A stretch of DNA of 64,000 bases from Betaproteobacteria bacterium (GTDB lineage Bacteria > Pseudomonadota > Gammaproteobacteria > Burkholderiales > SG8-39): the NCBI GenBank assembly GCA_016195915.1, contig JACPYS010000008.1:1-64000 (forward strand), written 5' to 3'. The notes under the pieces are model-generated. The model saw nothing but the letters and a program-made list of their open reading frames with translations, was not told the DNA's origin and searched no databases. Positions 8,045-14,494 of the stretch are shown here, piece after piece (within the stretch, counting starts at the first letter, position 1; every line of letters begins with the position of its first letter). The translations under genes were made by a program, and so were the position numbers.

Positions 8045-9292
8045 TTACGCACTCGCACGCTCTGAGATGAACCTGGCCACGACTTGCCGGATGTAACGGA
8101 TCATGTCGGCTGTCATCGTGTTGTGAGCGCCGATCAGGAAGCTGTTGTGCAAGATATCCTGCGAGTGCGGCAGCTCGCCGATGACGCGGTACTTGCTGTG
8201 ACGGTAAGCTGCGTGCTTCGTCACGTTGCCGGCGAATAGCGGCCGCGTCTGTATCTTGTGATGCTCCAGATACACCACCAGTTCATTGCGCGTGAACGGC
8301 GCTTCCGGACGGATTGTCAGTGGGAAGGCCAGCCACTGCGTTCTGCTCCCCGGTTGCTCGACCGGCAAAACAAAAAATTCTTCATACTTCCGGAAGACCT
8401 CGACCAGGCTGTCAAACACCCGGCGACGGCGCCGGGTAAATTGCGGCAGGCGCTTCACTTGCGCCAACCCGAACGCCGCCTGCATCTCGGTCGGCCGGAA
8501 GTTGTACCCCAGTTCCATGAACACGAAGGCGCTGTCGTAGGGCTTGCCGTCGACCTTGTGCGCGGCGAGCCGCTCCAGAATCGGTTCGGGATAGTCTCTC
8601 AACCCCCTGCCCCACGAGGAAAAGACCCTCGCCCGCTTGATGAAATCCGCGTTGTCGGACATCACCATGCCACCGGCTCCGCCGGCGGTGATAATGTGCG
8701 AACCGTAAAAGCTGGTGGTCGTGATATCGCTGTACGCTCCCGATGGCTTGCCGGAGTACAGTCCCCCGATCGTGTCGCAGCTGTCTTCGATCAGGAGCAG
8801 CCGATGCTTGTCGCAGAAGGCCCTCAGCTTCTTCAGATTGGCGAAGTTGCCGATCAGGTGCGGCACCATTGCAGCGACGGTTCTCGGGGAGAGTGCTGCT
8901 TCCAGATGATCCGTATCGATGACGTATTCGCCGACTTTCACGTCGACCAGCACCGGTACCAACCCGCTTTGGATGATCGGCGCGACCGTCGTATTGAATG
9001 TACACGCCGGAGTAATCACTTCGCCGCCCCCGGCCAGCCCGGAAGCCAGCAAGCTCAACAAATTCGCGGATGATCCGGAATTTACAAATAGCCCGTGCTT
9101 CTTGCCGAACAACGGCGCAATGGCCCGCTCAAACTCGACCGTGATCGTCCCGGCACCGAGCCAGCCTTTCTTGAGCGCCTTCGTAACCGCCGCAATTTCC
9201 GGTGCGCCAAACACGTAACGCGAGTCCGGAGCGTAATACAGCCAGTCTTCACCGGGTCTGAATCTTGTTCTCTTCCGCAAGCTATTCACCAT
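8045..9292 (-). CDS. DegT/DnrJ-fold sugar dehydratase, RfbH/ColD-like (His at the PLP-lysine position)
   Basis: 415 aa, fold-type I PLP enzyme of the DegT/DnrJ/EryC1 family. NSGSSANLL and the cofactor aspartate IEDSCD (D170) are present. The residue expected to be the Schiff-base lysine is histidine: SFYGSHIITAGG, H199. In RfbH (E1) and ColD this Lys-to-His change makes a PMP-dependent 3-dehydratase of 4-keto-6-deoxysugars rather than an aminotransferase. The cysteine cluster that binds [2Fe-2S] in RfbH is not visible, which favours a ColD-like mechanism. It is convergent with the epimerase and divergent from GT41 gene 3, and less GC-rich than the GT41 genes. Inferred to make a 3,6-dideoxy-4-ketosugar feeding the ThDP enzyme. 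Confidence 0.78.
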   Translation of the reverse strand: MVNSLRKRTRFRPGEDWLYYAPDSRYVFGAPEIAAVTKALKKGWLGAGTITVEFERAIAPLFGKKHGLFVNSGSSANLLSLLASGLAGGGEVITPACTFNTTVAPIIQSGLVPVLVDVKVGEYVIDTDHLEAALSPRTVAAMVPHLIGNFANLKKLRAFCDKHRLLLIEDSCDTIGGLYSGKPSGAYSDITTTSFYGSHIITAGGAGGMVMSDNADFIKRARVFSSWGRGLRDYPEPILERLAAHKVDGKPYDSAFVFMELGYNFRPTEMQAAFGLAQVKRLPQFTRRRRRVFDSLVEVFRKYEEFFVLPVEQPGSRTQWLAFPLTIRPEAPFTRNELVVYLEHHKIQTRPLFAGNVTKHAAYRHSKYRVIGELPHSQDILHNSFLIGAHNTMTADMIRYIRQVVARFISERASA

Positions 9293-9442
9293 TTTGCGAT
9301 TGGACTCAAGATATGATACCGCGAGGGGCGCGGACGAAGCTGATCAGTCGACCGCAAACACAAGTGCAGCCGATCTGCCACGAGGTTGAGCGAACGGCAA
9401 ACGGCGAAATAGCTTATAAAAACACGCGAAGCTGGAGATCGG

Positions 9443-12079
9443 GTGGCGAATTTTTCGATCCGGGGTTTGTTCAAACGCGACATCGCGAGGCCATCGGCAA
9501 GTGACGTCGCCGCGGCGGACCGGCGCCGGGCGCAGGAACTCGTCGATCGCGGCATCGCGGCGGAGAACTCCGGCGCCGCCGGGCAAGCGCTGCAATGCTA
9601 CCGACAGGCGATCGAAGCGGACCCGAGCTTCGCCCCGGCGTACATGAATTTGGGCATCGCGCTGCAAGCCACGCAGGACCTTGCAGGCGCGATTGCGTCC
9701 TACCAGAGGGCGATCGCGCTGGATCCGGGTTACGCCGCTGCGCGCTACAACCTGGGCCTCACGCGCTTGGTCCTCGGTGAGTACGCTCAAGCCGAGGTCG
9801 ATTTCCGCGCGGTACTGGGCCTGCGTGCGGAGTTCCCGGAAGCCTGGGTCGCGCTCGCCGATGCGCTTGAAGCCCTCGGTCGCGACCGCGACGCGCTTGC
9901 CGCACTGGACCAGGCCATCGGGCAGCGCGAACACTATGCCGGTGCCCTGCTCAACGCCGGCGTGCTACTGCAAAAAATGGGTCGGCTGGACGAAGCCCTG
10001 TCAAGGCGGCGCGAGGCCGATCTGGCGGCTTATTTTTCAGCCAACCGCTTTTCGGAGGCGGAAGCAGTGGCACGCCAGATCGTCGCTGCCCGGCCGGATC
10101 ACCGCCTCGGCTGGAAGACCCTCGGGGTCGCCGTCGCATCGCAGCAGCGCTTCGACGAAGCTGTGCCGTTCTTCGAGAAGAGCCTGATTCTGTCTGCATC
10201 GGATGCGGATACGCACAACGGTCTGGGGAATGCGCTGCAAGCCTGCAACCGTCTGCACGACGCTGAATCATGTTTTCGCCGTGCATTGGCGATAAAGGCC
10301 GATTACGCCGCGGCGCATTTCAACCTGGGAAACTGTCTGCAGGCCCTGGGCCGCTCATCCGAGGCGAAAGCATGCTATCACCGCGCGCTGCAACTCAGGC
10401 CGGATTTCTACCAGGGGTACAACAATCTTGGCATCGCGCTGCAGGCGCTCGATTGCCTGTCCGAGGCGGAAGCGAGCTATCGAAGCGCGATTGGACTCAA
10501 CCCCGATTCCCACGAAGCCCACTACAACCTGGCGAACGTTCTGCAGGACCTGGGCCGGCTAGGCGAAGCGGAAACGAGCTATCGCCGCGCGTTCGCACTC
10601 AAGCCCGACTACGTCGACGCCTTTATCAATCTGGGAAACGCGTTGAGAAACCTCGGCCGATCTTCCGAGGCCGGGGCCATCTATCGCCGCGCCCTGGAAC
10701 TCGATCCGGATTTCCCGATCGGACACAATAATCTGGCGGCTACGCTCAAAGACCTCGGACAGTTTGATGAGGCGGAGGCAAGTTGCCGCCGCGCGCTGGA
10801 GCTCAAGCCGGATTACCACGATGGGTACGGCAACCTGCTATTCGTATTGAACTATCATCCTGACCGGCCGGCAGAAGAGATCTTCTCCGCCTACCGTATC
10901 TTCGATGAGCGGTTCGGCCGGCCCCTGCGCGCAGAGTGGCGTCCGCACCTCAACCAACGCCTGCCCGCCAAACGGCTGCGTGTGGGCTATGTTTCACCGG
11001 ACTTTTGCCGGCACGCCTGCCGGCACTTTATCGAACCCTTGCTGGATCATCACGACAAATCGGCGCTCGAAGTATTTGCCTACGCTGAAGTCCGGGCGGA
11101 GGACGAGGTCACTGCCCGGATGCGTGCGCGGGTGGACCGGTGGGTGCCGACGATCGGCATGAGCGACGCGCATCTGGCCGATCGGATTCGGACGGACGGT
11201 ATCGACATCCTTGTGGACCTCGCAGGGCACACGCGCGGGAACCGCCTGCTCGTGTTCGCCCGCAAGCCGGCTCCGGTAGCGGTGACCCACCTTCAGGGCT
11301 TTGGCTATACCACCGGGCTGTCGGCGATCGACTGGTGCCTTGCCGACCCGATCGTCGTACCGGAGGGGTCGGAGCGCCTGTTTTCCGAACAAGCCTGGCG
11401 ACTATCCCGGTGCATGGTTTACCGGCCCGCGGAGGGAATGGGGGCGGTCAATTTGCTGCCCGCGATGAAACAGGGTCATGTAACCTTCGGGACCCTGACC
11501 CGCGCGGTACGCATCAACCAGCGCGTCATCGGTGCGTGGGCGGAGATCTTGCATCGCGTTCCGGGTTCCAGGTTGCGGATGGACAGCGGAGATTTCAGGG
11601 ATGCCGGCCTCTGTCGGGTCCTGGTCGAAAAGTTTGCAGTTCACGGTATCGCCGGGGAACGACTCGAGATGGGATTTCACAGCCCGGCGTGGGATGTGCT
11701 GCGAGAGATCGACATCAGCCTCGATTGTTTTCCCCACAACTCGGCCACTACGCTGTTCGAGGGCCTGTACATGGGGATTCCCTTCATCAGCCTTGCGGCG
11801 CGGCCCTCGGTCGGGCGGCTGGGCTCGAGCATTCTCGTGAATGCCGGGCATCCGGAATGGATTGCCGCCAGCGAGGAGGAGTACGTGGAACAGGCCACAG
11901 CCCTCGCGCACGACCTGCCCCGGCTGGCGGAGATTCGGCAACGGCTGCGTGCAGAAATGCAGGCCAGCGCGCTGATAGACGAGGCAGGCTATGTCCGCAA
12001 TGTGGAAGCGGCCTATCGGGAAATGTGGCGGCGCTGGTGCGCCGACATTGCGCCCGCAACGTCCGGAATCACCCAATGA
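9443..12079 (+). CDS. TPR/OGT-family (GT41) glycosyltransferase 3, type A
   Basis: 878 aa from GTG 9443, giving VANFSIRGLFKRD at the N-terminus. About 12 TPRs cover 30-490, many near-consensus. The catalytic domain (about 510-866) is type A like gene 1: VGYVSPDFCRH, GHTRGNRLLVF, HLQGFGY, FPHNSATTLFEGLYMG, and a MWRRWCAD tail. It is separated from the divergent DegT-fold gene by a 150-nt spacer that contains TATAAA at 9415-9420, a possible -10 without a well-placed -35. It overlaps the next GT41 gene by ATGA. It differs from gene 1 mainly by roughly twice as many TPRs, implying a different or larger acceptor. Confidence 0.88.
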   Translation: MANFSIRGLFKRDIARPSASDVAAADRRRAQELVDRGIAAENSGAAGQALQCYRQAIEADPSFAPAYMNLGIALQATQDLAGAIASYQRAIALDPGYAAARYNLGLTRLVLGEYAQAEVDFRAVLGLRAEFPEAWVALADALEALGRDRDALAALDQAIGQREHYAGALLNAGVLLQKMGRLDEALSRRREADLAAYFSANRFSEAEAVARQIVAARPDHRLGWKTLGVAVASQQRFDEAVPFFEKSLILSASDADTHNGLGNALQACNRLHDAESCFRRALAIKADYAAAHFNLGNCLQALGRSSEAKACYHRALQLRPDFYQGYNNLGIALQALDCLSEAEASYRSAIGLNPDSHEAHYNLANVLQDLGRLGEAETSYRRAFALKPDYVDAFINLGNALRNLGRSSEAGAIYRRALELDPDFPIGHNNLAATLKDLGQFDEAEASCRRALELKPDYHDGYGNLLFVLNYHPDRPAEEIFSAYRIFDERFGRPLRAEWRPHLNQRLPAKRLRVGYVSPDFCRHACRHFIEPLLDHHDKSALEVFAYAEVRAEDEVTARMRARVDRWVPTIGMSDAHLADRIRTDGIDILVDLAGHTRGNRLLVFARKPAPVAVTHLQGFGYTTGLSAIDWCLADPIVVPEGSERLFSEQAWRLSRCMVYRPAEGMGAVNLLPAMKQGHVTFGTLTRAVRINQRVIGAWAEILHRVPGSRLRMDSGDFRDAGLCRVLVEKFAVHGIAGERLEMGFHSPAWDVLREIDISLDCFPHNSATTLFEGLYMGIPFISLAARPSVGRLGSSILVNAGHPEWIAASEEEYVEQATALAHDLPRLAEIRQRLRAEMQASALIDEAGYVRNVEAAYREMWRRWCADIAPATSGITQ

Positions 12080-14463
12080 GCTTCTCGATCCGGAAGTTCT
12101 TCACACGCGATGTGGCAACGCCATCGGCGTTGGTGGCGCCGGCAGACGACCGGCGCCGCGCACAGGAACTCGTCGATCGGGGCGTCGCCGCAGAGGACTC
12201 CGGTGCAGCCGCGCAAGCCCTGCAGTGCTACCGGAGGGCGATCGAGGCGGACGCCGGATTCGCGCCGGCGCACCTGAACCTGGGCATCGCACTGCAGGCC
12301 GCGCGGGACCTTGCCGCCGCAATCGCCTGCTACCAGAGAGCGATCCGACTGGATCCGGGTTACGCGGCAGCGCACTACAACCTGGCAATGGTGCACCTGA
12401 TTTCCGGCGAGTACGCTCAAGCCGAAGGCAGCTTCCGCGCGGCGTTGAAATTGCGCGCGGGGTTCCCGGAGGCGTACGTCGGGCTCGCCGATGCGCTCGA
12501 AGCCCTCGGGCGCAACGAAGACGCGCTTGCCGCGCTGGATATCGCAATCGGGCAACGCGAACACTACGCCGGCGCCCTGCTCAACGCCGGCACTCTGCTG
12601 CAGAAGATGGGGCACTTGTCGCAGGCGGAAGCAAGACTGCGCGAGATCCCGGAGGATCATGCCGAATACCTGGATGCCGTGGTCCTGCGGGCGGCAATGC
12701 TGCATGCGCAAGGCCGTGCGAACGAGGCGGAAGCGTGTTTTCGCCGCGCGGTGGAAATAAAACCTGAATTTCACCAGGCGCATAACGATCTGGGAAACGT
12801 TCTCAGGGGCCTCGGTCGCTTGCCGGAGGCCGAGGCAAGTTATCGTCGCGCACTGGACCTTGAACCGGATTTCTACGCGGCGCACAGCAATCTGGGGAAT
12901 GTCCTGAAGGACTTCGGCAGATTGCCCGAGGCAGAAGCTTGTTATCGCCGCGCACTGGAACTCAATCGGGATTTTCACGAGGCGCACAACAATCTCGGCA
13001 ACGCGCTCCTGGAACTCAGCCGACCGGATGAGGCGGTGCGCTGCTATCGCCGCGCCCTCGAGCTCAAACCCGATTACCACGTAGCGCACAGCAATCTGGG
13101 AAACGCCCTGAGAAGCCTCGGCCGCCTTTCGGAGGCGGAAACGAGTTACCGTCGCGCGCTGGAGCTCAAACCGGATTACGACGAGGCGCACAGCAGCCTG
13201 CTGTTCTGCCTCGGTCACAATCAGGACGTGGATGCGCCGGCGCTGTTTGCGGAGCACTGCCGCTTTGGCGAAGTGTTTGAAACACCCCTGCGCGCCCTCT
13301 GGCCGCAGCATGCGAATTCGCGTGACCCGGATCGCGGTTTGCGGATTGGCTTCGTTTCCGGCGAACTGCTCAATCATGCCGTGGCCTTCTTCATCGAACC
13401 GGTGCTGGCGCAACTGGCGGGTTACCCGCAATTGTCACTGCACGCCTATTCCAACAATGCCTTCGAAGACGCAGTCACGCGGCGTCTGCGCGGGCTTTTC
13501 GCGCACTGGCATCCGATCGTCGGCCTGTCGGACGCTGCGCTTGCGGAAAGGGTCCGTGACGACGGTATCGATATTCTTGTCGACCTTTCGGGCCATACCG
13601 GCAAATACCGGCTGCTGAGCTTTGCGCGCAAGCCGGCACCGGTGCAGGCGAGCTGGATAGGCTATCCGGGCACGACTGGACTGCGTGCCGTGGACTACTA
13701 TCTGGCGGACCGGTTTTTTCTTCCACCCGGAGAGTTCGATGCGCAGTTCACGGAAAAGATCGTGCGTTTGCCGGCTTATTTGGCTTTTCTGCCTTCCGAG
13801 ACGGCGCCTCGGGTCAACTCGCTTCCCGCACTGAGCAACGCCTTTGTGACGTTCGGCAGCTTCAATCGTCCCGGCAAGCTCAGTCGCGCGGTCATCGCGG
13901 TGTGGTCGCAACTGCTGCGCGCGTTGCCGGGTGCGCGGATGGTGCTGGGGGCAATGCCCGACGATGGCAGCAAATATGCGCTGATTGAATGGTTTGCAGC
14001 GGAAGGCATTCCGCCGGAGCGTCTGGACTTCCATGCGCGTTGCGCCATGAATGCCTATCTGGGACTGCATCGGCAGGTGGACCTGTGTCTGGACACGTTC
14101 CCCTATAGCGGGGGTACCACGACCTTGCATGCGCTGTGGATGGGCGTGCCGACCCTTACGCTTGCCGGCGATACCGTACCGGGTCGCATCGGCGCCGGAA
14201 CGCTTGGACATTTCGGGCTGGATGCGTTTGTGGCTCACGACGCTGAGGATTTCGTGCGCAGGGGCACGTCCTGGGCGGGCGACATTTCCGCGCTGGCGGG
14301 TCTGAGGGCGGGCTTAAGGGAGCGTTTTGAGCAATCGTTGATCGGCCAGCCGGCGATGGTTGCTGCGGGGATGGAGCGCGCTCTGCGAACCATGTGGCGA
14401 CGCTGGTGCGCAGGCTTGCCCGCGGCATCGTTTGAAGTGCAGCTGCAGGATATCTCGCGATAA
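12076..14463 (+). CDS. TPR/OGT-family (GT41) glycosyltransferase 4, type B
   Basis: 795 aa. ATG 12076 overlaps the gene 3 stop (ATGA) and gives MSFSIRKFFTRD. About 10 TPRs precede a catalytic domain (about 420-781) of the canonical type B: IGFVSGELLNH, VDLSGHTGKYRLLSFARKP, SWIGYPGTTG, FPYSGGTTTLHALWMG, and a MWRRWCAG tail. The A-then-B order with a 4-nt overlap repeats that of genes 1 and 2, so the pair was probably duplicated as a unit. Likely cytoplasmic protein glycosyltransferase; donor and target unknown. Confidence 0.88.
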   Translation: MSFSIRKFFTRDVATPSALVAPADDRRRAQELVDRGVAAEDSGAAAQALQCYRRAIEADAGFAPAHLNLGIALQAARDLAAAIACYQRAIRLDPGYAAAHYNLAMVHLISGEYAQAEGSFRAALKLRAGFPEAYVGLADALEALGRNEDALAALDIAIGQREHYAGALLNAGTLLQKMGHLSQAEARLREIPEDHAEYLDAVVLRAAMLHAQGRANEAEACFRRAVEIKPEFHQAHNDLGNVLRGLGRLPEAEASYRRALDLEPDFYAAHSNLGNVLKDFGRLPEAEACYRRALELNRDFHEAHNNLGNALLELSRPDEAVRCYRRALELKPDYHVAHSNLGNALRSLGRLSEAETSYRRALELKPDYDEAHSSLLFCLGHNQDVDAPALFAEHCRFGEVFETPLRALWPQHANSRDPDRGLRIGFVSGELLNHAVAFFIEPVLAQLAGYPQLSLHAYSNNAFEDAVTRRLRGLFAHWHPIVGLSDAALAERVRDDGIDILVDLSGHTGKYRLLSFARKPAPVQASWIGYPGTTGLRAVDYYLADRFFLPPGEFDAQFTEKIVRLPAYLAFLPSETAPRVNSLPALSNAFVTFGSFNRPGKLSRAVIAVWSQLLRALPGARMVLGAMPDDGSKYALIEWFAAEGIPPERLDFHARCAMNAYLGLHRQVDLCLDTFPYSGGTTTLHALWMGVPTLTLAGDTVPGRIGAGTLGHFGLDAFVAHDAEDFVRRGTSWAGDISALAGLRAGLRERFEQSLIGQPAMVAAGMERALRTMWRRWCAGLPAASFEVQLQDISR

Positions 14464-14494
14464 CGACATTCCCTGCATCGCCGGAGATCACACA

